Below, piece by piece: positions 55,643-63,954 of a stretch of 64,000 nt of DNA. Every line of letters starts with the position of its first letter. Within the stretch, counting starts at the first letter, position 1. The translations under genes and the position numbers were made by a program. This DNA comes from Methylobacterium variabile (lineage in GTDB: Bacteria > Pseudomonadota > Alphaproteobacteria > Rhizobiales > Beijerinckiaceae), in the NCBI RefSeq assembly GCF_001043975.1, contig NZ_LABY01000059.1, forward strand, positions 1-64,000. The letters run 5' to 3'. A model generated the notes under the pieces. The model made no database searches. It saw only the letters and a program-made list of their open reading frames with translations, and was not told where the DNA came from.

Positions 55643-55927
55643 TCATCGCCGCTCCCCGTCGCGGATGTGCAGCGCGTGACCGGTGACGTGCGAGAGGAGC
55701 GCACCGATGAGCAGGGTCGCCAGCCAGATCGCGGTGCATTTCAGCGCTCGCGGCGAGAGACCGTCGGTGAGCCAGGCGGCGAGGACGAGGGCTGCGCCCC
55801 CGGCGACGTTGACGAACGTGACGGTGTGCAGGCGCCCCAACGGGGTCGTGAGCCGCCAGAGCGCCAGGGTGCCGATCCAGGCGGCGAGCACCGCGAGAGC
55901 GAGACAGAGCCCGACGAGGACGCTCAC
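55643..55927 (-). CDS. mrpG: Mrp/Mbh antiporter subunit G (MnhG)
   Basis: The protein is 94 residues with three membrane segments and 'RLTTPLGRLHTVTFVNVAGGAALVLAAWLTDG', typical of MnhG/PhaG. It overlaps mrpF by 4 bases. Confidence 0.87.
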   Translation of the reverse strand: MSVLVGLCLALAVLAAWIGTLALWRLTTPLGRLHTVTFVNVAGGAALVLAAWLTDGLSPRALKCTAIWLATLLIGALLSHVTGHALHIRDGERR

Positions 55928-56178
55928 AGCCAGCGCTCCTGGAACACGGCGAAGAGCAGGGTGCCGGGCAGGGTCAGCACCGCGAGGACGAGCCCGAGGT
56001 CGATCGTGGCGGGTTGGTCGAGGGCAAAGCTCATCACGACGAGGAGCAGCACCGCGACCGAGGTGGCGAGCTGCACCGCGACGAGGCGGAAGGCGAGGGC
56101 GCCGCGGGCCGCTGCCGCGACCGCGAGGCCGAGGGCAGGCAGCAGCGCGAGAGCGGCGGCGAGCCAGAGCCCCGTCAT
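55924..56178 (-). CDS. mrpF: Mrp/Mbh antiporter subunit F (MnhF)
   Basis: The protein is 84 residues with three membrane segments. The sequence ('RLVAVQLATSVAVLLLVVMSFALDQPATIDLGLVLAVLTLPGTLLFAVF') fits MnhF: a conserved Asp-rich loop between helices 2 and 3. It starts within the mrpE stop (ATGA). A longer upstream reading is a shadow of mrpE. Confidence 0.85.
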   Translation of the reverse strand: MTGLWLAAALALLPALGLAVAAAARGALAFRLVAVQLATSVAVLLLVVMSFALDQPATIDLGLVLAVLTLPGTLLFAVFQERWL

Positions 56179-56642
56179 GCCAGCCACCGCGGATCGGCCG
56201 GCGGGGGCGTCTCGCCGAGGGCGTGGATCAGCACCTCGTCGCGACCGGGATCGGCGCGCAGCACGAAGCTGTCGGGCGCGAGCGAGGCGAGGAGCACGGC
56301 CCCGGCCCGCCGGGCCCGCTCGGCCGGCTCGTCCTCCGGCCCGCGCCGGAACGGCCGGCGGTGAGCGTGACCCGGATGGGTGCCGACGAGGATCGCGCGC
56401 GCCAGTACCGCGCCGGTGCGCAGGGTCGCGGGTCCCAAGCCCGCGAGCGCCCGGCCCCAGGGGGCGAGGTGGGCGCACGAGACGCGAAAGTGCCGCTTCG
56501 CAGCGGTGCGGATCCGCCAGGCCCAGGCCGTCATCAGGCTCGCCACGACGATCCCGGTCGCCACCTCGTGGGAGCCGGCTTCGCCGGCGAGCAGGAGGTA
56601 GAGGGCGAGCGTGCCGAGCCAGGTGAGGGCGCTGCGGAGCAT
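56175..56642 (-). CDS. mrpE: Mrp/Mbh antiporter subunit E (MnhE)
   Basis: The protein is 155 residues with a hydrophobic N-terminal part and a hydrophilic C-terminal domain, with 'APDSFVLRADPGRDEVLIHALGE' typical of MnhE. It is the first gene of the operon. The order E, F, G, MbhD, MbhE-B, C, D is that of the archaeal Mbh/Mbs antiporter module. Confidence 0.82.
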   Translation of the reverse strand: MLRSALTWLGTLALYLLLAGEAGSHEVATGIVVASLMTAWAWRIRTAAKRHFRVSCAHLAPWGRALAGLGPATLRTGAVLARAILVGTHPGHAHRRPFRRGPEDEPAERARRAGAVLLASLAPDSFVLRADPGRDEVLIHALGETPPPADPRWLA

Positions 56643-56901
56643 CGTCGGGGGCGTCCGGTGTTCGTAGAAGGTCTAACGCCCTCGAGGCTTTCGCGTTCGC
56701 CGGCTGGTGCCGCACGAAAGCCGTCTCACGCCGCTCCGCTGGGGTGAATCGGTTGATACCCTCCTGGCCAGCGTCAGGCGCTCCTGCCTGCGACCGCTCG
56801 ACACTGGCGCCACTGACAACCCTTCGTCGCAAATGTCAGGCGCGCGACACTGGTCCCGGCGAGGTGGAGGAGCGCGTACGCTCCTCCGGTGAGTTGGGAT
56901 G

Positions 56902-58035
56902 TCAGCCCTTTGTGATGGTTTGACGGGTGGCGCGGAGCGAAGACATGAGCGGATCGCCCACGTCGAGGTGGCCTTGCACGAGATGGCGTGGCGTGAGCGC
57001 CAGCCAGTTGTTCAGCGACACGTCGCGATATTCCGGCTTATGGAAGATGTTGAGCACGCGCATCGGCTCGTCGCCGATGTTCTCAATGTAATGGGCAAGG
57101 GTCTTGGGGACGTAGCCCACGTCTCCGGCCGCAAAATCAAATGTCCGAGCGTTGTTGACCGCATCGAAGACGGTCATTCGTGCTTTCCCGCTGATGTAAT
57201 ATTGAAGCTCATCCGCTTCAGGGTGCCAGTGTATCTCTCGCATGCCGCCAGGTTCGAGGTCGATGAACAGGGCAGCCAGATTGGTGACCTTGAAGTTCGA
57301 CGAGTCGACCACGGTGCCTGCCCCGCCCGGATAGCGGGTCGGCTGAACCTGGGAGGCGCGGAAGACATATTTATCGGTGAAGGACGCGTTGCCCAGAGCA
57401 CGTCGCACCTCCTCGAGAGGCGGCGGAACCGGCAGGCGGAAGATGTACTTCTCGTGGTCCGGAAGGCCATTGAACGCTTCCTTCGGCACGCCGAAGTTCC
57501 GGGACAGGACCTCGGTCGGGTTGTGAGCGAACAATTCCGTCACGAGGAAAGTCTCGTTCTCGGAGAAGTTGCCGTCGTTGAAGACGAGCACGAACTCGGT
57601 GCCTTCTTCGAGGCCCTGGATGGCATGGGGAATGCCGGGCGGCGCCAGCCACAGATCGCCCGCCTCCAGATCCTCGATCAGCGTGTTGCGGTCGTGGTCC
57701 ACCAAGTAGAAGCGCACCTTGCCCTGCAGCACATAGGCCCACTCGGTTTCCTTGTGCCAGTGAAGCTCGCGCACCACGCCCGGAGGGAGGCGCATGTCGA
57801 CGATCGCCAGTTCCTTCAGAGCGCCCATCTCGCGCTGAGTCACCTCGCGCGCCCAGCCGCCGTCCTCGAGGCGCATGTGGGCCATGGAGAAGGGGAACTT
57901 GAGGTTCGGAATGCCGCCGTGATCCGATTCCGGTGGCATGAAGAGGTCGGGATTCTGCGCCTCGACCGCGGGATTGCGCGGCCCCACGATCGTGGCGCCT
58001 TTGCTGCCGCGGATCGGTTCTTTCAACTCGGTCAT
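56902..58035 (-). CDS. oxdC: Bicupin oxalate decarboxylase
   Basis: The protein is 377 residues from an ATG with GGAGG five bases upstream; the earlier GTG overlaps that site. Two cupin domains each carry a Mn site: His92, His94, Glu98, His137 and His269, His271, Glu276, His315, which align with Bacillus OxdC. The active-site lid reads SENET (158-162), close to the SENST of OxdC, in which the Glu is needed for decarboxylase rather than oxidase action. It makes formate and CO2 from oxalate. There is no signal peptide, so it is cytoplasmic. It is in a likely operon with a DUF1275 gene. Confidence 0.93.
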   Translation of the reverse strand: MTELKEPIRGSKGATIVGPRNPAVEAQNPDLFMPPESDHGGIPNLKFPFSMAHMRLEDGGWAREVTQREMGALKELAIVDMRLPPGVVRELHWHKETEWAYVLQGKVRFYLVDHDRNTLIEDLEAGDLWLAPPGIPHAIQGLEEGTEFVLVFNDGNFSENETFLVTELFAHNPTEVLSRNFGVPKEAFNGLPDHEKYIFRLPVPPPLEEVRRALGNASFTDKYVFRASQVQPTRYPGGAGTVVDSSNFKVTNLAALFIDLEPGGMREIHWHPEADELQYYISGKARMTVFDAVNNARTFDFAAGDVGYVPKTLAHYIENIGDEPMRVLNIFHKPEYRDVSLNNWLALTPRHLVQGHLDVGDPLMSSLRATRQTITKG

Positions 58036-58089
58036 GCTTTCCTCCACGCGAGAAGTAGATGCCGTGGTCCGGCTCCATCCGAAATCCGG

Positions 58090-58833
58090 TCAGCCGATCA
58101 GGCCCCCGGGCGTCGGGTCAGGATCCACCTTCCTGGATTCCCCGAAGGCAATCAGGCCGATGATGAGGGCGATCGCGGCGGGCAGAAAAATCGCGGCGCC
58201 GGCAAACTGCTGGTCGACGAGGTAGCCGATGGCACCACCGCCCGCGAAACCGAGAAGAGTCAGGAAGAATATTCCTGCCCAGCTCAGGTTCGACTTGCCC
58301 TTGGGCCCAGTCTCCGAGAACAAAGACTGCACGACAAAGTTGAACGCCATCTGGACCACGAATGTAACGGCCACTGCACCGAACAGCATGCCGCGGGCCT
58401 TGTGGAAGGCGTTCCCCTGTGCGCCGGCGACGAAACTGATGCCGTAGGCGATGTATTGCGGCTCAACAGCGCCGGAGCGTGCGCCGAGGCCGAGGCCGAC
58501 GAGCACGGCGCAGATCGCGAGCAACACGATCGGCGTAAACACCTCGCCCTTGCGTAACATGCTGGTCATCAGCGCGCCGCACACGGCGGAGCCAATGCCG
58601 AAGGCAAGCACGGACAGAGCAGAGAAGGAGAAGGCCTGCCAATCTCCTTGCACGAGGCGGTACCCGCTCTGCACGACGTTGCCAGACTGCACCGTCGCGA
58701 AGGTCTGAGCCTGGGACAGGGTCCAGGCGTCCATCGAGCCGGCCATCAGAGCCAGGAGAAAGCCGGTATACGGCCGCTCCATGAGTGGATACCGGGCAAT
58801 CGCCGGATGATCCATTGCGACTGTGCCGTCCAT
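58090..58833 (-). CDS. DUF1275 (YoaK-like) membrane protein
   Basis: The protein is 247 residues with about six membrane segments and the family blocks 'GFLLALMAGSMDAWTLSQAQTFATVQSGNVVQSGYRLVQGDW' and 'GISFVAGAQGNAFHKARGMLFGAVAVTFVVQMAFNFV'. DUF1275 function is not established; it is an integral membrane protein that could transport small molecules. It lies 54 bases upstream of oxdC on the same strand, so it may deliver oxalate or export formate. This is inference. Confidence 0.85.
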   Translation of the reverse strand: MDGTVAMDHPAIARYPLMERPYTGFLLALMAGSMDAWTLSQAQTFATVQSGNVVQSGYRLVQGDWQAFSFSALSVLAFGIGSAVCGALMTSMLRKGEVFTPIVLLAICAVLVGLGLGARSGAVEPQYIAYGISFVAGAQGNAFHKARGMLFGAVAVTFVVQMAFNFVVQSLFSETGPKGKSNLSWAGIFFLTLLGFAGGGAIGYLVDQQFAGAAIFLPAAIALIIGLIAFGESRKVDPDPTPGGLIG

Positions 58834-59052
58834 GCACGCGCCCTCCCGAGCTACGATGGCGGAAAATTTGACTAGTGTGTTTCAGTTGCAGATTTTATCG
58901 GAAAAATAAAAGAATATTATCGGGCGAAAAATTACATTTGAGATAAGAATATGTTATTTTTGCTGTAGTTTTACTTTGATATATATCAAAAAATTGAAAT
59001 TATATTTGAATTTTGTCTGTGGTCTAGATCGGACATCCGGAAGCGAGTCACA

Positions 59053-59190
59053 CCCAAATGCCTGGCTGGCGTCGAGCGCGACGGCTGACGTATCGTTGCG
59101 AGCCAGCTTGTCGTAGCGTTTGGCGATGCGGCGGAAGTCATTGAAGCGGCGGACAGTCGCAACGCTGCGCCAGCGTTCGCGAGAGTGCCG
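59053..59190 (-). pseudogene. Remnant of an IS5-family transposase (C-terminus)
   Basis: The minus-strand sequence 'VRRFNDFRRIAKRYDKLARN' is the well-known C-terminal block of IS5-type transposases (RRIATRYDKLARNFLAAV). It is followed by the degraded 'DTSAVALDASQAFG'. The rest of the gene and the inverted repeats are missing. It differs from the intact IS5 element nearby. Confidence 0.7.
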
Positions 59191-60204
59191 CTCGTCGTGC
59201 CGCATTGTGCAGCCTGCGGGCGCCTGCGCCGGGGATGCTGGGAGTGATGCCTTCGCCGCACCTCGGCCGGGGCGGCCAGCATGCCCCGCCGGATGCCGCG
59301 CCGTGACCACCTGTCGAAGCGGCTGCAATCCGTGGTGCGCGGCCCGTACCCGGCTGGGCAGCCGGGCCGACGGGAGCCGCAGGCGGGATTCCGGAGATGA
59401 TCCGTTGGTCGTCCTCGCGCTCGGGTTCGTTGAGCGGCATGAACTGATCAGCTCCTCTGCGGTGGTCCACGGTCAACGCTTGTGCAGGACCGGCTTCGGG
59501 CGACGGAGGAGGAGGCCGATGCCCGGATGTCGATCTGGATCCCCTGGCCCCGACGACGCTGTGCGACCTGGGCGAGCATATTGATCAGAAGCCCATTGGA
59601 ATCGCTCCGAGTGAAGTGCATGGGCGGCTTCCTGAACGAGTAAGGCCTGGCTTTTCAGCCAATTTATTAGTGACCGGAGAAATTTTTGCCTTCAACCCAT
59701 AGCAGTAATCCAATGAGCATGGCTAGATCCAGAAAAAATACAATTTGTTACTTTATCAAACAACACAATTCACCCATAAGTTGTTGTACCAATTGTCAAT
59801 TCGCGCCAGGCTTGGCTTCAGTGAATGCTCCCAGCCCACGGCGGCGCTGAAATTTTTTTCGCAGAATTCAACGTGGGGTTGGTGTCGAATCGCAGCGCTT
59901 GAGTTGTACGAACCGCTCCCCGTCGCATCGTGATCCGCCCATGTGAGAGTAGTCCGCCCTGAGTTGCGGCCTCTGGGCAAAGACGAGGACGGACGGTTGG
60001 GAGCGAAGCGGCCCAGGCCCGAGGAAGCCGCGGCCCAGCGACGGGCAGGCGGAGGTGTTGATCGCGTAGGACACCGACCCGAGTCGATGACCGCTGCGGA
60101 ATGTTCCGACGATGAGGCTGACAGCCATGGTCAGCAGGGACGCCCGGTCCCGGCCGACCTCTGAAAGCGCTCGTGACGCTCCGGCTGTAGCACTCGCCTG
60201 ACCA

Positions 60205-60480
60205 CTACAACTCGCCCTCGTCCGGCGTCTGCCATTCCAGGCTCAGTCGCTGATTTTGAGCAGAGTTGTCGGAAATGGCTGGGGCGCCAGGATTCTCACC
60301 TAAGCGGCAGCCCGCGTAAGTCGTTGACTCAGCAGCACTAAACGGCGTTACAGCTGCGTTGTCATACATTGATGTGCGACAACGTGCAACTCGTCGTTGG
60401 CTCAATATTGCGGACGTCAGTTCGGCTTGGTCAGCATGTAATGAATGGCCGAATGTGGCCGGCTGAGGTTTGCCCTTCAA
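60205..60480 (-). CDS. Unrecognised 91-codon reading
   Basis: The reading ends 'SLEWQTPDEGEL' and has a mixed composition unlike GC-rich shadows. No family was recognised and no ribosome-binding site stands out. It could be a remnant gene. Confidence 0.2.
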   Translation of the reverse strand: MKGKPQPATFGHSLHADQAELTSAILSQRRVARCRTSMYDNAAVTPFSAAESTTYAGCRLGENPGAPAISDNSAQNQRLSLEWQTPDEGEL

Positions 60481-60522
60481 AGTCGAATTGGAGCTAACTA
60501 TGAGGTGTAGTCAGAATTCTAG

Positions 60523-61373
60523 AGGGTGTTACGGACCTACGAGGGCACCAAATTGGCGGCGATGCAGTCCCGCCGTGCCTACCCCTCCGATGTCAGCGAT
60601 GAAGAATGGGCGCTGGTCGCCCCCTACCTGACCTTGCTTCCCGAAACGGCCGCTCAGCGCGAGCACAGTCTGCGGGAGGTGTTCAACGGGCTGCGCTACG
60701 TCGTGCGCTACGGCGTGGCTTGGCGCGCGATGCCCCACGATCTGCCGCCCTGGCACGCCGTGTATGACCAGGCGCAACGCTGGCTGAAAGCGGGCTGCTT
60801 CGAGAGTTTGGTCCACGACCTGCGCGCCGTGCTGCGCTTGGCTTCGGACCGGACCGAGGAACCTTCGGCCGTGGTGCTCGACAGCCGGACGCTCCGCTCG
60901 ACGCCCGAGAGTGGCGCTCGCGCCGCCTGGGACGGACACAAGCGCACCCGCGGTTCGAAGCTGCACGCGGCGGTCGATACGCTCGGCCAAGTGCTGGCGC
61001 TGCATGTCACACCCGCCGATGCCGATGACCGCGCCGCCGTGGCCGCGCTGGCTGATGCCGTGCAGGAGGCCACCGGCGACAGCGTGGATCTCGCCTATGT
61101 CGATCAGGGCTACACCGGCGAGCGCGCGGCGAAGGCGGCGGCTGATCACGGCATCGCCCTGGAAGTGGTGAAGCTGCCCGAAGCCAAGCGCGGCTTCGTC
61201 CTGTTGCCACGCCGGTGGGTGGTCGAGCGCGCCTTCGCCTGGATGGCCCGCTTCCGCCGCTTGGCCCGCGACTACGAACGCCTGCCGGCTACCCTGGCCG
61301 GGCTGCACCTCGTCGCCTTCAGCGTCCTACTGCTCCGCAGGGCTGCCGATTTCGCAGCAGTCCGTAACAGCCT
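60523..61373 (+). mobile_element. Intact IS5-family insertion element
   Basis: The element is 851 bp. The terminal inverted repeats AGGGTGTTACGGAC and (reverse) AGGCTGTTACGGAC match at 13 of 14 bases. CTAG occurs directly on both sides (60519-60522 and 61374-61377), as expected for a 4-base target duplication. One transposase gene fills the element. The transposase stop codon lies inside the right CTAG. Confidence 0.85.
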
Positions 61374-61377
61374 CTAG
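60562..61377 (+). CDS. IS5-family DDE transposase
   Basis: The protein is 271 residues from the ATG giving 'MQSRRAYPSDVSDEEWALVAPYL'; GTG 60526 would add 12. The DDE residues are Asp107 ('VLDSRTLRS'), Asp181 ('YVDQGYTG') and Glu222 ('VVERAFAWMARFRRLARDYE'). The YREK-like region is therefore R-x3-E-type. The last codon is followed by TAG supplied by the CTAG target. There is no frameshift, so it is probably active. Confidence 0.92.
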   Translation: MQSRRAYPSDVSDEEWALVAPYLTLLPETAAQREHSLREVFNGLRYVVRYGVAWRAMPHDLPPWHAVYDQAQRWLKAGCFESLVHDLRAVLRLASDRTEEPSAVVLDSRTLRSTPESGARAAWDGHKRTRGSKLHAAVDTLGQVLALHVTPADADDRAAVAALADAVQEATGDSVDLAYVDQGYTGERAAKAAADHGIALEVVKLPEAKRGFVLLPRRWVVERAFAWMARFRRLARDYERLPATLAGLHLVAFSVLLLRRAADFAAVRNSL

Positions 61378-62060
61378 GGCCCGAAGCGAAGTCTACTCAG
61401 GATCTCCTGTTCAGCATAACTACTGTTTTCCTCTAACGATGTTGTGAGTTCATCTAAACGATCCCACCTTTTGGTTTGTTCTCTGAGGGCAGAAGACTGA
61501 GAGTGATGCGTGATTCTGTATAGCATCGGCATATCGCAGAACCGAATTACTCTATGTCCTTCTATAAGATTACCACTGCCCAATTTCTTGAGGATTGCGT
61601 GGTGTAGGGCGTATGCAAAATACCTTTCCGACCTAGTCGGAAATTTGGTTCCGTAATCCGCAAATAATCTCTCCGCAAACGGAACGCCGGAATCGATTCT
61701 GTTTGTGAGGGCTGGGTATATTTTTCCTGATGCTCTAACCATATCGGCAATCTTCATGAAATCGCCGTATGCGGTGTCGACATTAAAATCGCCAAAAATT
61801 GCCTTCTCCATGAATACTCCCGAAGCATGGATTAGGATTTGATTTTCAATTGAAATTTCTGAAGTATCAGAAGGAGAAGGGGCAAATATAGATCCTATGT
61901 TATAATCTTCATGTATCGCTATATAAGCTGTGCTTATACCTATGCGGCGGTATGCAATCACATGCCCAATTTCATGCATGATTACACCCGATTTAGTCTG
62001 ATGTTTTGCACTGAGTTCTTCGCGGCTCAACATCAGGAGATTTTTCTTGAAGATTTTCAT
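61374..62060 (-). CDS. AT-rich stand-alone FtsH/M41-like zinc metallopeptidase
   Basis: The protein is 228 residues. 'VIMHEIGHVIAYRRIGI' has HExxH (His29, Glu30, His33). It is followed by 'ILIHASGVFMEKAIFG' and 'VDTAYGDFMKIADMV', which align with the FtsH blocks GGRAAEELIFG and GA-NDL-AT-IA-MV; Asp100 is the candidate third ligand, 67 residues after His33 (74 in E. coli FtsH). There is no ATPase domain and no membrane segment. Base composition is much more AT-rich than the host. Its stop lies in the CTAG at the IS junction, converging with the transposase. ImmA/IrrE-type metallopeptidases share HExxH and are an alternative. Confidence 0.6.
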   Translation of the reverse strand: MKIFKKNLLMLSREELSAKHQTKSGVIMHEIGHVIAYRRIGISTAYIAIHEDYNIGSIFAPSPSDTSEISIENQILIHASGVFMEKAIFGDFNVDTAYGDFMKIADMVRASGKIYPALTNRIDSGVPFAERLFADYGTKFPTRSERYFAYALHHAILKKLGSGNLIEGHRVIRFCDMPMLYRITHHSQSSALREQTKRWDRLDELTTSLEENSSYAEQEILSRLRFGP

Positions 62061-62235
62061 GGCTCAGACCTTCATTTTACTGTAGTTGACGACACTGCTA
62101 ATAATTGTGCCATTATAATTCTAATGACAAACGTAGCATTTATCGCGAATTTGCAATTTTATAATAATATATTTATTGTGAATCGATATAATTCAGTTCA
62201 ATAAGTTTTGCACGTCGTTCAATGTAAGTGCATCA
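62061..62235. other. AT-rich gap between the M41-like gene and traG
   Basis: The base composition changes abruptly at about 62220, where AT-rich DNA ends against the GC-rich traG. This marks an insertion boundary. No direct repeat or attachment site was recognised. Confidence 0.4.
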
Positions 62236-63900
62236 TCAGCTTTGTCCGACCGGGGCTACAGAGTTGATCAGACTTAAGAAGCGTGGGTCGGAATGAGCCA
62301 CGGTTTTGTGCAAGCGGATCGGATGGCGCGGATAAGCGGCACTGTTGGCGAACACCAGAAGCTCTCGGCTCGGCATGCTGGTCAGGGCCTGAGCCGGGAC
62401 CAACCGCGCGGCCTGCGGTGTCAGGGCAATGCTGCGCTGACCCTGCCCCTCGGCGGGCCGGGTCAGCGTCTCGACCCGGGCGGTGTAGTCGCCGAGCGCC
62501 CGCGACCAGCGCTCGCTCGCGTCGGGATCGACCGCCGGCACGTCGAACACAGTCACGATCTCGGCGGTGTTGAGGATGGTGTCGGCCCCCGCCTGCCCGT
62601 AGAGGCCGACAATCTGCGAACGGTCCTGCCACAGAGTCCAGAGCGAGGCGCCGTAGCCCGGAAGCTCGGCAGATGCAGTCAGGATCTCGGAGAACCGCCC
62701 GAGGGCTGCGGCCTCGTCGATCATCACCAAGATGCGTTCGGCCGGCCGGTTGCGGCGCACGCTCGTGAACAGATCGCTGAGGAACCAGCGCAGCAGCGGC
62801 GCCAGCAGATCTTTGTACTCGGGCGGCACCGCCACGAACAGATCGACCCGGCCGGTGGCGAGGTCGGCGAAGTCGAAGCTGGTGGCGCCGACGAGATGGC
62901 GTAGGCGCGCGTCGGCGAGCCATTGGAAGGCCTGGGCGCAGGTGGCGACGAGCGGGTCGCGGGTCTTCGGATCGGCCTTGAGGATCTCCAGGGCGCTCAG
63001 CGCGGCGGGGGCCGGTCGCAAATGTTCGAGTTGCGCGATCAAAGTATCAGGGTCGGCGATCAGCGCCTGGACCTGTGCGACGCTGCGGGTGCCGCGCTTC
63101 AGGGTGACTAGGAGTGCACCGGTGATGAGATCGATCGCCCGGTTGCGGAAGTAGGCGGCAGCCTCGCCGTCGCCGCCCGGTTCGGGAAGGAGGGCGGCAG
63201 CGGTATGCTGAAGATAGAGCACATCCTCCGGATCGCGGTCAGCAAGGGGATTCCATCGGTCCGTGCCTCCCACGAGGTTCAGCGGATCGAGACAAATGAC
63301 ACGCCTGCCGATGGCGCGGCGCCGCTCGGCCGTAGCCCTGTAAAGTTCGCCCTTCGGATCGAAGACGACCGCGGGCCCGGACCAGGCGTTCGGCTCGGGA
63401 TAGGCCAGGTTCGGGATCAACGCGCCGGAGGTCTTGCCCTTGCGCGGTGGCGCGATGGTCGCGAGCGTGCCCTGGACGGCGACGCGCACCGCGCGCCCGG
63501 TCTCCGGGTCGAGGCCGAGTTCGAGGCCTCGACCCATCGCGGCGCGCTCGGCGGCGGTCGCGAAGCGCGCCCCCCCGAACAGGTCGGAGGCGTCGCGCCG
63601 GGGCGCGGCCTTCGATCCGGCGAAGCGCCAGCCGATCATCAAGGCAATCGGTGCGAGCACCGCCATCAGCGTCCAGAAGCCGCTCGCGAACGCCGGCGCG
63701 CGGCCGATGAGCATCGCCCAGTACAGTTCCACGATCGCATCGAGCTGCCCGGTGCGCCAGAGCGCGAACCACATGCCCGGGCGCATGGCCTCACTCGGCC
63801 AGAGGGTTGGATCGAGCCCGTGCACGACGAGCGCCGCAGTGGGGTAGCCAAGAAGCAGGATCGCGATCGTCAGGACGACGATCTTCAATGCGAAGGACAT
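62236..63900 (-). CDS. traG: Conjugative coupling protein TraG/VirD4
   Basis: The protein is 554 residues. N-terminal membrane segments lie at about 5-27 and 72-92. Walker A is 'APPRKGKTSGALIPN' (about 150-163) and Walker B 'RILVMIDEAAALG' (389-401), with 'VVFDPKGELYRATAERR' and 'PGYGASLWTLWQDRSQI' between and after. It is the type IV coupling ATPase that brings DNA-relaxase complexes to the secretion channel. The rest of the transfer system is not in the window on its downstream side. Confidence 0.93.
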   Translation of the reverse strand: MSFALKIVVLTIAILLLGYPTAALVVHGLDPTLWPSEAMRPGMWFALWRTGQLDAIVELYWAMLIGRAPAFASGFWTLMAVLAPIALMIGWRFAGSKAAPRRDASDLFGGARFATAAERAAMGRGLELGLDPETGRAVRVAVQGTLATIAPPRKGKTSGALIPNLAYPEPNAWSGPAVVFDPKGELYRATAERRRAIGRRVICLDPLNLVGGTDRWNPLADRDPEDVLYLQHTAAALLPEPGGDGEAAAYFRNRAIDLITGALLVTLKRGTRSVAQVQALIADPDTLIAQLEHLRPAPAALSALEILKADPKTRDPLVATCAQAFQWLADARLRHLVGATSFDFADLATGRVDLFVAVPPEYKDLLAPLLRWFLSDLFTSVRRNRPAERILVMIDEAAALGRFSEILTASAELPGYGASLWTLWQDRSQIVGLYGQAGADTILNTAEIVTVFDVPAVDPDASERWSRALGDYTARVETLTRPAEGQGQRSIALTPQAARLVPAQALTSMPSRELLVFANSAAYPRHPIRLHKTVAHSDPRFLSLINSVAPVGQS

Positions 63901-63954
63901 CGATGGTGGATTCCGTCGATCAGCGGTTTGAGCGCAGGCGAGAGGTCATTCAGC

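Larger units (their letters stand above)
58834..60522. other. AT-richer mobile-element debris region
   Basis: This region of about 1.7 kb has AT-rich patches at 58860-59010 and 59660-59860. It contains an IS5-type transposase C-terminal remnant (listed separately) and otherwise broken, short readings. A minus-strand reading at 60205-60480 and another at 59868-60128 look more protein-like but are unrecognised. It lies beside an intact IS element, so it is probably a junkyard of insertions. Confidence 0.6.

Noticed and set aside
56899-58557. 552-codon plus-strand frame opposite oxdC and the DUF1275 gene
   Set aside because: It runs across two genes with complete metal-ligand and family blocks on the minus strand.
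59868-60128. 86-codon minus-strand frame in the debris region
   Set aside because: No family and no ribosome-binding site; other frames look equally open.
61374-62060. ImmA/IrrE-type reading of the HEIGH protein
   Set aside because: Downstream blocks fit M41 better and there is no helix-turn-helix partner, though this is not excluded.
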